DNA of 64,000 nucleotides from assembly GCA_014841835.1 (NCBI GenBank), contig JACYUQ010000001.1, positions 682,001-746,000 on the forward strand. The letters run 5' to 3'. Shown in pieces: positions 28,806 through 37,188 of the stretch. A model generated the notes under the pieces. The model did no database searches. It had not been told where the DNA came from and saw only the letters and a list, made by a program, of their open reading frames with translations. The stretch is from Oxalobacteraceae sp. CFBP 13730. Its GTDB lineage: Bacteria; Pseudomonadota; Gammaproteobacteria; Burkholderiales; Burkholderiaceae_D. A program made the position numbers and the translations under genes. Each line of letters opens with the position of its first letter. Position 1 is the first letter of the stretch.

Positions 28806-29768
28806 TTGGAACAGATCGGCACCTTCGGCACCAGCCGCACCAACATCAACGACTTGCAGCTGTTTCGCGACGAGACCGACCCTGAGGTCGCCGCCATGCT
28901 GGCCGACTGCGCCATCGTGCGCGTGCCAAAAGGCGAGCGCATCGACGACAGCGGCCAGGCGCACCTGTACATCGTGCTCTCGGGCCAGCTCGAGATCGAA
29001 TCCGATGCGCACGCAGGCGACGAAACCGGCACCATCCGCGTCTTGCCGGGCGAAAGCGTCGGCGACCAGGCCGTGCTGGACGATGCCGCGAACCTGGCGG
29101 CCATGACGGCGCTCGAAGACAGCGAGCTCCTGGTGATCGAATCGAGCGTCGTCTGGACGCTGATCGACCACTCGAGCGTGCTGGCGCGTAATCTGCTGCG
29201 CCTGTTGTCCTTCCGCATCCGCACCACCAACGCGCTGCTGCGCCGGCGCCAGAAGCTGGGCGAATTCTACCGCCAGCTGTCCCTTAACGACCCGCTCACG
29301 GGCCTGTACAACCGCGCCTGGCTCAACGACATGCTGCCGAAGCTGGCGGCGCGTGCGGCCCGTACCGGCAGCGGCCTGTCGATCGTCATGATCGACCTCG
29401 ACCACTTCAAGCAGTTCAACGACACCCATGGCCACATCATCGGCGACGTGGCGCTGTCGGCTGCAGCCAGCCTGATCCGCGACGCGCTGCGCCCGTCCGA
29501 CTTTGCCGTGCGCTTCGGCGGCGAGGAAATGCTGGCCGTCCTGCCCGACACCGGCATCGAACTGGCGACGATGGTGGCAGAACGCCTGTGCCAGCGCCTG
29601 CGCGACACCGTCGTGTTTACCGACATGCGCGTGCAGCTGCCGCACCTGACCGCGTCGTTCGGCGTGGCCAGCCTGGGCGAGAACGGCGATGAGTACGCGC
29701 TGATGGCAGCCGCCGACGCCGCCCTGTACCGGGCGAAAGAAGCCGGACGCAACCGCGTCAGCAACTAG
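28806..29768 (+). CDS. cyclic-nucleotide-binding-like domain plus GGDEF diguanylate cyclase
   Basis: 320 residues. No in-frame ATG or GTG close by gives a sensible protein; TTG 28806 with GAGGA five nt upstream is the best start. Residues 20-145 are a CNB-like beta barrel (YIVLSGQLEIES, VLPGESVGDQAVLDD); the rest is a GGDEF domain with DPLTGLYNRAWLNDML, IDLDHFKQFNDTHGH and FGGEEM. The GGEEF signature has Met in place of Phe, and an inhibitory RPSD site lies five residues before it, so c-di-GMP synthesis with product control is likely. Whether the barrel binds a nucleotide is unknown. Confidence 0.85.
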   Translation: MEQIGTFGTSRTNINDLQLFRDETDPEVAAMLADCAIVRVPKGERIDDSGQAHLYIVLSGQLEIESDAHAGDETGTIRVLPGESVGDQAVLDDAANLAAMTALEDSELLVIESSVVWTLIDHSSVLARNLLRLLSFRIRTTNALLRRRQKLGEFYRQLSLNDPLTGLYNRAWLNDMLPKLAARAARTGSGLSIVMIDLDHFKQFNDTHGHIIGDVALSAAASLIRDALRPSDFAVRFGGEEMLAVLPDTGIELATMVAERLCQRLRDTVVFTDMRVQLPHLTASFGVASLGENGDEYALMAAADAALYRAKEAGRNRVSN

Positions 29769-29879
29769 GTCACAATGCCGTCCCGGCAGCACGGACCGTG
29801 ACGCCGGTCCGTGACGCGACGGCGCATCTGTGCCACCATGTCGCCGACGCTGTGATTGCAGCCAAGACAACAACAAGAC

Positions 29880-31328
29880 ATGAGCCCGCATACCTTCCTC
29901 TGGCACGACTACGAAACCTTTGGCGCGACCCCGCGCCGCGACCGCCCGGCCCAGTTCGCCGCGATCCGCACCGACGCTGAACTCAACGAGATCGGCGCGC
30001 CGATCATGCTGTACTGCCAGCCGGCCAATGATTTTCTGCCCGATCCGGAATCGTGCCTGATCACCGGCATCCTGCCGCAGCACTGCCTCGAACACGGCGT
30101 GCCCGAGCACGAATTCGCGCGCCAGATCGAAGCCGCGTTCAGCCAGCCCGACACGATCGGCGTCGGCTACAACACGATCCGCTTCGACGATGAAGTCACG
30201 CGCTACCTGTTCTGGCGCAACCTGATCGATCCGTACGCGCGCGAATGGCAGCACAACTGCGGCCGCTGGGATTTGCTCGACGTCGTGCGCATGGTGCATG
30301 CGCTGCGGCCGGACGGCATCGTGTGGCCCACCCGCGACGATGGCAAGCCGAGCTTCAAACTGGAACACCTGAGCACTGCCAATGACCTGGCGCACGAGGC
30401 CGCGCACGATGCACTGTCGGACGTGCGCGCGACCATCGCGCTGGCGCGCCTGATCCGCAGCAAGCAGCCGCGCCTGTTCGACTTTTGCCTGGAGCTGCGC
30501 CGCAAGGACCGCGTCGCTGCCGAGATCGGCCTGCACCAGGCCCCTGCCGAGCGCCAGCCGTTCCTGCACGTATCCGGCATGTTCCCGGTCGAGCACGGCT
30601 GCCTGGCGCTCGTCTATCCGCTGGCGCAACACCCGACCAACAAGAATGAAATCCTGGTCTGGGATTGCCGCTACGATCCGTCCGAACTCTTCACCCTCGA
30701 TGCCGAGACGATCCGCACGCGCATGTTCACGCGCACCGACGATTTGCCGGAAGGCGTCACGCGCCTGCCGATCAAGAGCGTGCACCTGAACAAGTCGCCG
30801 ATGCTGGTGGCCAATCTCAAGACGCTGCAGCCCGAGCTGGCCACGCGCTGGGATATCGATCTCGACCAGGGCCGCGCGCACGCCGCACTGGCCGCTGCCG
30901 GCCCCGACCTGCGCGCAGTCTGGGCGCAGGTGCTGCAAAAGCCGGCATCCGGCACGCCGGTCGATGTGGACGAGGATCTGTACGGCGGCTTCGTCAGCAA
31001 GGAAGACCGGCGCCAGCTGGAATCGCTCCGCATGCAAAAGCCCGCGGCACTGACCGGCAAGCGCGTGAGCTTCGAAGACGAGCGCCTCAACGAACTGCTG
31101 CTGCGCTACCGCGCGCGCAACTTCCCCGAGACGCTGTCGGAAGAAGAAATGCAGACCTGGGAAGCGCACCGCGCAGCGCGCCTGTTCGAGGGCGCCGGCG
31201 GGGCCAGAACGATCGATCAATTGTTCCAGGAAATCGATGCATTGTCGGAGACAGCGGATGAGCGCGCGGAGGCGATTCTTGGCGCGCTGTATGACTACGC
31301 CGAGATGATCGCGCCAGAGTTGCACTGA
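29880..31328 (+). CDS. sbcB: exodeoxyribonuclease I
   Basis: 482 residues, a 3'-5' single-strand exonuclease of recombination and mismatch repair. The N-terminal DnaQ-like exonuclease has HDYETFGATPRRDRPAQFAAIRTD (Exo I motif), and later acidic residues at GYNTIRFDDEVTRY and HDALSDVRATIALARL. The SH3-like and C-terminal helical domains are present up to APELH. Length agrees with E. coli Exo I (475). It lies 111 nt after the GGDEF gene and may be independently transcribed. Confidence 0.95.
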   Translation: MSPHTFLWHDYETFGATPRRDRPAQFAAIRTDAELNEIGAPIMLYCQPANDFLPDPESCLITGILPQHCLEHGVPEHEFARQIEAAFSQPDTIGVGYNTIRFDDEVTRYLFWRNLIDPYAREWQHNCGRWDLLDVVRMVHALRPDGIVWPTRDDGKPSFKLEHLSTANDLAHEAAHDALSDVRATIALARLIRSKQPRLFDFCLELRRKDRVAAEIGLHQAPAERQPFLHVSGMFPVEHGCLALVYPLAQHPTNKNEILVWDCRYDPSELFTLDAETIRTRMFTRTDDLPEGVTRLPIKSVHLNKSPMLVANLKTLQPELATRWDIDLDQGRAHAALAAAGPDLRAVWAQVLQKPASGTPVDVDEDLYGGFVSKEDRRQLESLRMQKPAALTGKRVSFEDERLNELLLRYRARNFPETLSEEEMQTWEAHRAARLFEGAGGARTIDQLFQEIDALSETADERAEAILGALYDYAEMIAPELH

Positions 31329-31338
31329 CGGCGATATG

Positions 31339-31437
31339 TAGGGTGGACAGCTGGCCGTCCACGCGTTCAAACTCACTTGAACTCGTGGCGCATTGATGTT
31401 GATTGAACGCGTGGACGGGAAACCCGTCCACCCTACC
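31339..31437. repeat. REP-like doublet (two facing hairpin units)
   Basis: A 99-bp inverted repeat in the gap between sbcB and the convergent pyrF. The outer arms read GTAGGGTGGAC and GTCCACCCTAC and continue through TTGAACGCGTGGAC on both sides (31339-31372 against 31404-31437). Each arm also forms its own hairpin, such as GTGGACGGG-AAA-CCCGTCCAC. This is the layout of a bacterial interspersed REP pair; such sequences are often moved by a RAYT transposase, which is not in the window. Confidence 0.85.
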
Positions 31438-31490
31438 GCCATCACGCGGTTACGCCATTCCGCCATTCCGCCAACGGCGCGATGTTCACA

Positions 31491-32318
31491 TCACGCCGCG
31501 TTACGCGCCGCGTTGATCGCATCGCGCGTTTCCGTTGCCACGCGCCGCGCTGCCTGCGCAAAGTTTTCGCCATCCTGCGGTGTCGCATACAAAATCGCAC
31601 GCGACGAATTGATCATCATGCCAGCGCCGCCCGCCGTGCGGCCCGCCTTGACGGTCGCCTCGACATCGCCACCCTGCGCGCCCACGCCCGGAATCAACAG
31701 CGGCATGTCGCCCACCAGTGCGCGCACCTGCGCGATCTCTTCCGGGAACGTGGCGCCCACCACCAGCGCGCACTGGCCGTTGCGGTTCCACTTGTCGGCC
31801 ACCAGTTGCGCCACGTGCTGGTACAGCGGACGGCCGCCCACGTCCAGAAATTGCAGGTCGGAGCCACCCGCGTTGGACGTGCGGCACAGCACGATCACGC
31901 CGCGGTCCGGCCACGCCATGTACGGCTCGACCGAATCGAAGCCCATGTACGGATTGACGGTCACCGCATCGGCGCCGTAACGATCGAACGCTTCGCGCGC
32001 GTACTGGTGCGCGGTGGCGCCGATGTCGCCGCGCTTGGCGTCGAGCACCAGCGGGATGTGCGGATACGTCTCACGCAGATAGGTGCAGATTGCCTCGAGC
32101 TGGGCTTCGGCGCCCAGCGCAGCGAAATAAGCGATCTGCGGCTTGAAGGCGCAGGCCAGATCGGCCGTGGCATCGATGATCGCCTTGCAGAACTGCACGA
32201 TCGCATCCGGCTGATCGGCCAGGTGCGCCGGGAAGCGCGCCAGGTCCGGGTCGAGGCCCACACACAGCAGCGAATCGTTGCGGGTCCATGCAGCCGCCAG
32301 TTTTTGAATGAAAGTCAC
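31491..32318 (-). CDS. pyrF: orotidine 5'-phosphate decarboxylase
   Basis: 275 residues from GTG 32318, which has AAGGGG about 7 nt upstream and gives [29 protein letters not shown], the usual start of the betaproteobacterial enzyme; ATG 32354 would add 12 residues. It makes UMP from OMP in pyrimidine synthesis. The catalytic block [23 protein letters not shown] (Lys and Asp of DAKRGD), NPYMGFDS and the closing [10 protein letters not shown] are intact; this is the long type II form. Confidence 0.95.
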   Translation of the reverse strand: MTFIQKLAAAWTRNDSLLCVGLDPDLARFPAHLADQPDAIVQFCKAIIDATADLACAFKPQIAYFAALGAEAQLEAICTYLRETYPHIPLVLDAKRGDIGATAHQYAREAFDRYGADAVTVNPYMGFDSVEPYMAWPDRGVIVLCRTSNAGGSDLQFLDVGGRPLYQHVAQLVADKWNRNGQCALVVGATFPEEIAQVRALVGDMPLLIPGVGAQGGDVEATVKAGRTAGGAGMMINSSRAILYATPQDGENFAQAARRVATETRDAINAARNAA

Positions 32319-32467
32319 TTCGAGCCCCTTGTATCCGAATAATTGCAAACCCATTATTGTACCCGCCGCCATGCGGTCCCCTGCCCGTCGGGGTTCCAGG
32401 AACACCGATTGCGGCCCGTTTCAGGTATATTTTGATTATTCGACAACTTGCACGGACCTTTACTGCC

Positions 32468-33079
32468 ATGAACACTACTTTTATCTCCCGCTGGACCCGC
32501 CTGCTCGGCAGCGCCATTCTCGCCGGCGTCCTGCTCTCGGGCTGCGGCTACAACGATTTCCAGACCAAGGATGAAGCGACCAAGGCCGCCTGGAGTGAAG
32601 TGGTCAACCAGTACCAGCGCCGCGCCGACCTGATCCCGAACCTGGTCAATACCGTCAAGGGCTATGCGTCGCACGAACGTGAAACGCTCGAAGCCGTCAC
32701 GCGCGCCCGCGCCTCGGCCACCAGCTTCCAGATCACCCCCGAAGTGCTGAACAACCCGGAAGCGTTCCAGAAGTTCCAGCAGGTGCAGGGTGAATTGTCG
32801 GGCGCGCTCTCGCGCCTGATGGTGGTGTCCGAAAAATACCCGGACCTGAAGGCCGATGCGAGCTTCCGTGACCTGGCGTCGCAACTCGAAGGCACCGAGA
32901 ACCGCATCACGGTGGCCCGCCAGCGCTACATCGCGTCGGTCCAGGATTACAACGTGACCGTGCGCCAGTTCCCGAAAAACCTGACGGCCATGATGTTCGG
33001 TTACGAAACCAAACCATCGTTCACGGTCGAGAATGAAAAAGCGATCTCCACCGCACCAGCCGTCAACTTCGGCAAGTAA
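32468..33079 (+). CDS. LemA family lipoprotein
   Basis: 203 residues. The first 26 form a lipoprotein-like signal ending LLSGCGYNDFQTKDEATKAAWSEVVNQYQRRADLIPNLVNTVKGYA, the LemA hallmark helices; the remainder (DLASQLEGTENRITVARQRYIASVQDYNVTVRQFP) is the conserved coiled-coil. LemA proteins pair with TPM-domain proteins in membrane-linked envelope functions of unknown nature; here they are followed at 8 bp by the TPM gene, so all three likely form an operon. Confidence 0.92.
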   Translation: MNTTFISRWTRLLGSAILAGVLLSGCGYNDFQTKDEATKAAWSEVVNQYQRRADLIPNLVNTVKGYASHERETLEAVTRARASATSFQITPEVLNNPEAFQKFQQVQGELSGALSRLMVVSEKYPDLKADASFRDLASQLEGTENRITVARQRYIASVQDYNVTVRQFPKNLTAMMFGYETKPSFTVENEKAISTAPAVNFGK

Positions 33080-33087
33080 GGCTGGCG

Positions 33088-33936
33088 ATGACGCCCTTCC
33101 TGCGCTTGTTTTCCACGCTCCTGTTCTCACTGGCGACGCTGCTCGCCGGCGCGGCGCCGGCCCATGCACAGCTCAAGGAGGTGCCGAAGCTCACCACGCG
33201 TGTGACTGACCAGGCCGGCATGCTCGACGCCACCCAGCGCCAGCGCCTGGAAGCGGTGCTGGCCGACTATGAAGCCAGGACGGGCAGCCAGATCGCCGTC
33301 CTGCTGGTCAAATCGACCGAGCCCGAAGCCATCGAGGCCTACAGCATCCGCGTCACCGATGCCTGGAAGCTTGGCCGCAAAGGCGTCGACGACGGTGTAC
33401 TGCTGGTCGTCGCACCCGGCAACCCGTCGGCGCTGCGCCGCCTGCGTATCGAGGCCGGCCGTGGCGTACAGGGCGTACTGACCGACGCCCAGTCCAAGCG
33501 CATCCTGCAGGACGTGATCGCGCCGCATTTCCGGGAACAACATTATTACGAAGGCCTGGTGGCCGGCGTGGGCGCGATTGCCACACTGTTGAACCAGGAA
33601 GCCTTCCCGGCACCTGCGCAGCAACCGCAGCAGCGGCAAGAGGCTGCCGGCGGCGGCGGGATTCCACTGATCGCGATCTTTGCGATCGTGATCGGTGCAT
33701 TTCTGCTGCGCTCGGTCTTCGGCGGCAAGCGCGGCCGCACGGTTGCCAGCAGCCGTGGCCGTTCAAACTGGGGCAGTGCGACGACCGGCTTCATCCTCGG
33801 CAATATCATCGGCAACATGAGCAACGGTGGTGGTGGCGGCTTTGGCGGCGGCGGTGGCAGCGGTGGTTTTGGCGGCGGCGGTTTTTCTGGCGGTGGTGGC
33901 GGCTTTGACGGCGGCGGCGCCTCGGGAGACTGGTGA
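33088..33936 (+). CDS. TPM-domain (YgcG-type) membrane protein
   Basis: 282 residues with signal peptide (LLAGAAPAHA), a TPM domain (about 30-165) containing VTDQAGMLDATQRQRLEAVLADYEARTGSQIAVLLV and WKLGRKGVDDGVLLVV, a membrane helix (GIPLIAIFAIVIGAFLLRSVF), and a C-terminal Gly-rich tail of about 50 residues with Phe/Gly repeats. Such tails are common in YgcG relatives. Its stop overlaps the start of the next gene as TGATG. Confidence 0.9.
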   Translation: MTPFLRLFSTLLFSLATLLAGAAPAHAQLKEVPKLTTRVTDQAGMLDATQRQRLEAVLADYEARTGSQIAVLLVKSTEPEAIEAYSIRVTDAWKLGRKGVDDGVLLVVAPGNPSALRRLRIEAGRGVQGVLTDAQSKRILQDVIAPHFREQHYYEGLVAGVGAIATLLNQEAFPAPAQQPQQRQEAAGGGGIPLIAIFAIVIGAFLLRSVFGGKRGRTVASSRGRSNWGSATTGFILGNIIGNMSNGGGGGFGGGGGSGGFGGGGFSGGGGGFDGGGASGDW

Positions 33937-34448
33937 TGGGATCGATTGCACAAAAAATGACGCGCGCGTGGCGCCACGCCACCAGCAGCGCGGGCGAAGC
34001 GCGGCGCGCGTTTCCTGAAACGACGCTCACGGCCATCGCTGAGGCCATCGATGCTGGCGAGCGCACGCACCGCGGCGAGGTGCGCCTGATCGTCGAGAAG
34101 GCCCTGCCCTTCGACGCCGCCTGGGACGGCATCACCAACCGCCAGCGCGCGCTCGCCTTGTTCGCCGACTATGGCGTGTGGGATACCGAAGACAATTGCG
34201 GCGTGCTCATCTATGTGAACCTGGCAGAGCACAAGGTCGACATCGTGGCCGACCGGGGCATCGACCGCAAGATCGACGCCCCCACCTGGCAAGCCGTGTG
34301 CCGCACGCTGACAGCAGGCTTCAAGGACGGGCACTTCCACGACGCCACACTGGCGGCAGTGGCGCAGGTCAACGACCTGCTGCACCAGCACTTCCCGGCC
34401 AGCGGCGAGCGCACCAACGAGTTGCCCGACCGGCCTATCATGCTCTAG
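33936..34448 (+). CDS. second TPM-domain protein
   Basis: 170 residues starting at ATG 33936 within the stop of the previous gene. It has a TPM-like domain (FPETTLTAIAEAIDAGERTHRGEVRLIVEKALPF, GVWDTEDNCGVLIYVNLAEHKVDIVADRGI) and no obvious signal peptide or membrane helix, so it is the compact partner often found beside LemA and YgcG. Its 3' end overlaps the convergent gene by 11 nt. Confidence 0.85.
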   Translation: MGSIAQKMTRAWRHATSSAGEARRAFPETTLTAIAEAIDAGERTHRGEVRLIVEKALPFDAAWDGITNRQRALALFADYGVWDTEDNCGVLIYVNLAEHKVDIVADRGIDRKIDAPTWQAVCRTLTAGFKDGHFHDATLAAVAQVNDLLHQHFPASGERTNELPDRPIML

Positions 34449-35049
34449 ACGTCTGGCCCGATGGGCCAGGCGGTTCATCCAGCCATTCCAGCGCCAGCGC
34501 GTCGACCTCGGCGATCTCGGCGTTCATGTGGGCGCGCTTGCGCTGCGCCCACCACCATCCCGCTCCCAGCACCAGCGTTGTTGTCACCAACCCGGTGATG
34601 CCGGCCTGGGTGCTGCGCGCCATAACGAGTACGATCGCCGGCGCCGGCAGCAAGGCAACCGTCGTCCAGCGTGTGAAGCGCGCCAGGCGCAGGCCGAGCC
34701 GGGCGCGCCGGCGGCGCAGCGCCAGCCAGTCGCGCAGGCTCGTTCCCGCCGGCTCATGCAGGGCAGCCAGGCGTGTCCACGTATAAACAACGATGATGAC
34801 GACCATGAGCAGCGTCTGGAATCCCAGCCACAATGTCTCGTAGCCGTTGGTAGCGACACGCTGCCAGCGCTCCGCGACAAGCACTGCCGCCACGATCATC
34901 ATCACCCATTCGCCCACCAGCACCAGTACTGTCATGCGGCGTTCGCGCCGCGCACGGGCGATCATCAAGCCCACGTCAGGCACAGCGCTGGCAGGCCGGC
35001 TCGCGCCCCACGCATCCTGCAAATTCGCCCATTCGTCCTGCTCGTTCAT
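34438..35049 (-). CDS. membrane protein coupled to ECF sigma factor (probable anti-sigma)
   Basis: 203 residues with a soluble N-terminal part (EQDEWANLQDAWGASRP) of about 40 residues, then four hydrophobic segments in two pairs (about 41-60, 73-93, 128-146, 150-168) separated by a strongly basic loop (RRRRARLGLRLARFTR). The ATG overlaps the sigma gene stop as ATGA. An N-terminal cytosolic patch with a membrane part, cotranscribed with an ECF factor, suggests an anti-sigma; no zinc-binding HxxxCxxC motif is present. Family unrecognised. Confidence 0.8.
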   Translation of the reverse strand: MNEQDEWANLQDAWGASRPASAVPDVGLMIARARRERRMTVLVLVGEWVMMIVAAVLVAERWQRVATNGYETLWLGFQTLLMVVIIVVYTWTRLAALHEPAGTSLRDWLALRRRRARLGLRLARFTRWTTVALLPAPAIVLVMARSTQAGITGLVTTTLVLGAGWWWAQRKRAHMNAEIAEVDALALEWLDEPPGPSGQTSRA

Positions 35050-35552
35050 CGTTCCTCCAGTTGTTCTCTGAGCGCTGCCCGGGCCCGGTTCAGGCGCACG
35101 CCCACATTACCCACCGTGATGCCGAGCAAGTCGGCGATCTCGTCGTAGCGCAGGCCTTCGAGCGCCAGCACCACCAGCTGGCGCTGCCCGATCGGCAAGT
35201 CGCGCAGCGCGCTCAAGAGGCGCGCCTGCTGCTGATTCAGGCCTGCCAGCGCTTCAGGACCCGGCTGGCCATCAACCCACTCGTCGTCGAGTTCTTCATG
35301 GCGCGGCTGCGCCACCTCGCGCATCACATGCGACGCGCAGCGCCGGTGCGCGACGCCCAGGATGTAGGTCTTGAAACTCGCGTCGCCTCGAAACGCAGGC
35401 AGCGCCTGCCACACGCCGAGCAGGATATCCTGCAGCAAGTCTTCTCGCGCGTGGCGATTGCGCTCGAAACTGGCCGCGAAACGCGCCAGCATGGGGCCAT
35501 GTTCCGCAACCACGCGGGCAAACGTGGCATCCTGCGCTCCGCGCAACATCAT
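35046..35552 (-). CDS. ECF RNA polymerase sigma factor
   Basis: 168 residues from ATG 35552. Region 2 is MLARFAASFERNRHAREDLLQDILLGVWQALPAF with YILGVAHRRCASHVMR, and region 4 is LPIGQRQLVVLALEGLRYDEIADLLGITVGNVGVRLNRARAALREQL, the helix-turn-helix. It sits between a tiny secreted protein upstream (ATGA overlap) and the membrane protein downstream (ATGA overlap), so the three are translated as a coupled set. Unlike the two SigK-like factors in this window, its partner is not RskA. Confidence 0.9.
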   Translation of the reverse strand: MMLRGAQDATFARVVAEHGPMLARFAASFERNRHAREDLLQDILLGVWQALPAFRGDASFKTYILGVAHRRCASHVMREVAQPRHEELDDEWVDGQPGPEALAGLNQQQARLLSALRDLPIGQRQLVVLALEGLRYDEIADLLGITVGNVGVRLNRARAALREQLEER

Positions 35553-35716
35553 GCCGCCATCCGCGCATCCTGATCGGGTGGCTCGACACACACAGGTGCG
35601 GGTGCGCAGCACCCGACCTGCTCGACCGGACGCGACAGGTGACAGAGTGGCTGCGCCGACGCCATGCAGTGATAGCTCAGGACAGTAAGGGCAAACGCGA
35701 GGTGTTTCCAGTTCAT
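35549..35716 (-). CDS. 55-residue secreted Cys-rich peptide, first gene of sigma operon
   Basis: The reading frame starts MNWKHLAFALTVLSYHCMASAQPLC, a clear signal peptide with AxA-type cleavage near residue 22, leaving about 33 residues with four cysteines (PLCHLSRPVEQVGCCAPAPVCVEPP). GAGAACGAG lies just before ATG 35716. Its TGA is overlapped by the ATG of the ECF sigma gene (ATGATG context), so translation is probably coupled. The sequence is unfamiliar; a periplasmic sensor or regulator for the sigma system is an inference from position. Confidence 0.55.
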   Translation of the reverse strand: MNWKHLAFALTVLSYHCMASAQPLCHLSRPVEQVGCCAPAPVCVEPPDQDARMAA

Positions 35717-35864
35717 CTCGTTCTCATTGAAGGGGCAATGGATCTTGTAGTACGTTGCCATGGGAAAAACTTACACATAAATAGCAGTTTTTATTTTGGT
35801 ACCCCTGGGGCGCTGCCGCAGGTGGTTAGAATGGCAGCTTTTGCCACAGCGCCGAAAGCCCGCC

Positions 35865-36632
35865 ATGAAACTACACCAGAAGATCGCCATCGTCACCGGG
35901 GCCAGCCAGGGCATCGGCCTGGCCTGCGCCGAGCGCCTCGTGCGCGAAGGCGCGCGCGTCATGCTCGTCGATATCCGGCCCGAAGTCGAGCAAGCCGCTG
36001 CCAGCCTGGGCGACGCAGCCCGCGCCTACCGTGCCGACGTCGGTATCAAGGTCGAGGTCGATGCGATGATCGCGGCCACGCTGGCCGCGTTCGGCCGCAT
36101 CGATATCCTGATCAACAATGCCGGCGTGACCCACGCTGCCGAGTTCCTCGACCTGCACGAGGACGATTTCGACCGCGTGCTGCGCATCAACCTGAAATCG
36201 ATGTTCCTGTGCAGCCAGGCAGCGGCGCGCGACATGGTGGCGCGCGGCGAAGGCGGCTGCATCATCAATATGTCGAGTGTGAACGCCGAGCTGACGATCC
36301 CGAACCAGGTGCCGTACGTGATCTCGAAAGGCGGCGTCAACCAGCTCACGCGCGTGGCGGCCATCGCCTTGGCCCAATACGATATTCGCGTGAACGCCAT
36401 CGGTCCCGGCACGATCCTGACCGAGCTGGCGAAAAAGGCCGTGCTGGGCAGCCCGGAAGCGCGACACACGATCCTGTCGCGCACGCCGCTGGGCCGCTGC
36501 GGCGAACCGGAAGAAGTTGCGTCGATCGCCGCCTTCCTGGCCAGCGACGATGCGTCGTACATGACGGGCCAGACCCTGTACGCCGATGGCGGGCGCATGG
36601 CACTGAACTACACGGTGCCGGTGCGCGATTGA
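35865..36632 (+). CDS. SDR-family oxidoreductase
   Basis: 255 residues from ATG 35865. Classical SDR elements: cofactor motif TGASQGIG (11-18), LVDIR acidic end of strand 2 favouring NAD(H), NNAG near 88-91, INMSSVN, and YVISKGG carrying the catalytic Tyr and Lys. The PLGRCGEPEEVASIAAFLASDDASYMTGQTLYADGG ending is family-typical. Substrate unknown; relatives act on sugar alcohols and acyl chains. Followed by a 130-nt untranslated stretch and a terminator. Confidence 0.92.
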   Translation: MKLHQKIAIVTGASQGIGLACAERLVREGARVMLVDIRPEVEQAAASLGDAARAYRADVGIKVEVDAMIAATLAAFGRIDILINNAGVTHAAEFLDLHEDDFDRVLRINLKSMFLCSQAAARDMVARGEGGCIINMSSVNAELTIPNQVPYVISKGGVNQLTRVAAIALAQYDIRVNAIGPGTILTELAKKAVLGSPEARHTILSRTPLGRCGEPEEVASIAAFLASDDASYMTGQTLYADGGRMALNYTVPVRD

Positions 36633-36764
36633 TGCGCAAACAGCGTCGCGACAGAGATATTGACAGATCACATGTCTGGTATCCGAAAACGCAATTGGAC
36701 GCCCGGTCAGTGAATCCCTATAGTTACACCTGTCTCCACTATTCTCCTCCAAGAAAATAGTTTC

Positions 36765-36790
36765 AAGCCCGCCCAGCGGGCTTTTTTTTT
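36765..36790 (+). terminator. intrinsic terminator after the SDR gene
   Basis: AAGCCCGC and GCGGGCTT pair around CCA, followed by a run of T residues to 36790. It lies about 133 nt past the SDR stop. Confidence 0.9.
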
Positions 36791-36910
36791 GCCTGAACAG
36801 TTTGCGCGGGCCACGTTATTTCGGCCGTATTGCAATAAGCTCAATTGCGTTCACTATGCCTGCGCAACATTGACAATCGTCACGGACCCGTCACAAACCC
36901 TGCCTATACT

Positions 36911-37046
36911 CGAACGCACCTGACACACACGTAACCGATATGCGTGGTGCCAGCAGGTGTGGAGCGCTCCGTGCGCTGCACACCAACCCGGATTTGCACT
37001 CTTGGCCCGATCTCGGGTTATGCCCGCCTCGCGCGGGCATTTTTTT
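36911..37046 (+). ncRNA. candidate structured small RNA or mRNA leader with three hairpins
   Basis: After a TATACT (36905-36910) there are three consecutive stems: GGTGTGGAGCGC with GCGCTGCACACC (36956-36967 / 36973-36984, one mismatch); AACCCG with CGGGTT (36985-36990 / 37014-37019) enclosing a 23-nt loop; and ATGCCCGC with GCGGGCAT (37020-37027 / 37033-37040) followed by TTTTTT. The last is a true intrinsic terminator. No gene ends between the SDR terminator and this one, so a short transcript of about 135 nt must begin in this region, or the region is a transcription-attenuating leader for the gene at 37189. It resembles no RNA family I know. Confidence 0.5.
37020..37046 (+). terminator. 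intrinsic terminator of the candidate RNA
   Basis: 8-bp GC-rich stem with 5-nt loop and T6 tail; there is no upstream ORF in the preceding 380 nt for it to terminate. Confidence 0.88.
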
Positions 37047-37188
37047 CGGCATTGTGGCAACTTGGGCCAGAAAAAATTGTCTATGTGCTTGAAACCGTCT
37101 TCAATAGGGCTATCATGAAGCTGCGACGTCCCACCTTGTCCAGCGGGTGGAGACCGCGTACAACGAAACGACCACGGGAGATCGTCCG

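Larger units (their letters stand above)
36633..37188. other. 556-bp intergenic region with two terminators and a structured RNA
   Basis: From left to right it holds a long 3' region of the SDR transcript, its terminator, a stretch with no open frame of note, and the structured RNA candidate described separately, which ends about 140 nt before the zinc-ribbon gene. A TTGACA at 36870-36875 and a TATACT at 36905-36910 occur, but 29 nt apart. Confidence 0.6.

Noticed and set aside
28680..31466. Very long minus-strand open frame continuing the BtuF-like gene across the GGDEF and sbcB genes
   Set aside because: It is antisense to two clear genes, is rich in Arg, Gln and Ala runs typical of shadow frames in GC-rich DNA, and the BtuF-like start at 28679 accounts for the real part.
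36660..36790. Possible tRNA or tmRNA remnant before the SDR terminator
   Set aside because: No acceptor-stem pairing or T-loop GTTCRA sequence could be found; only the terminator is supported.
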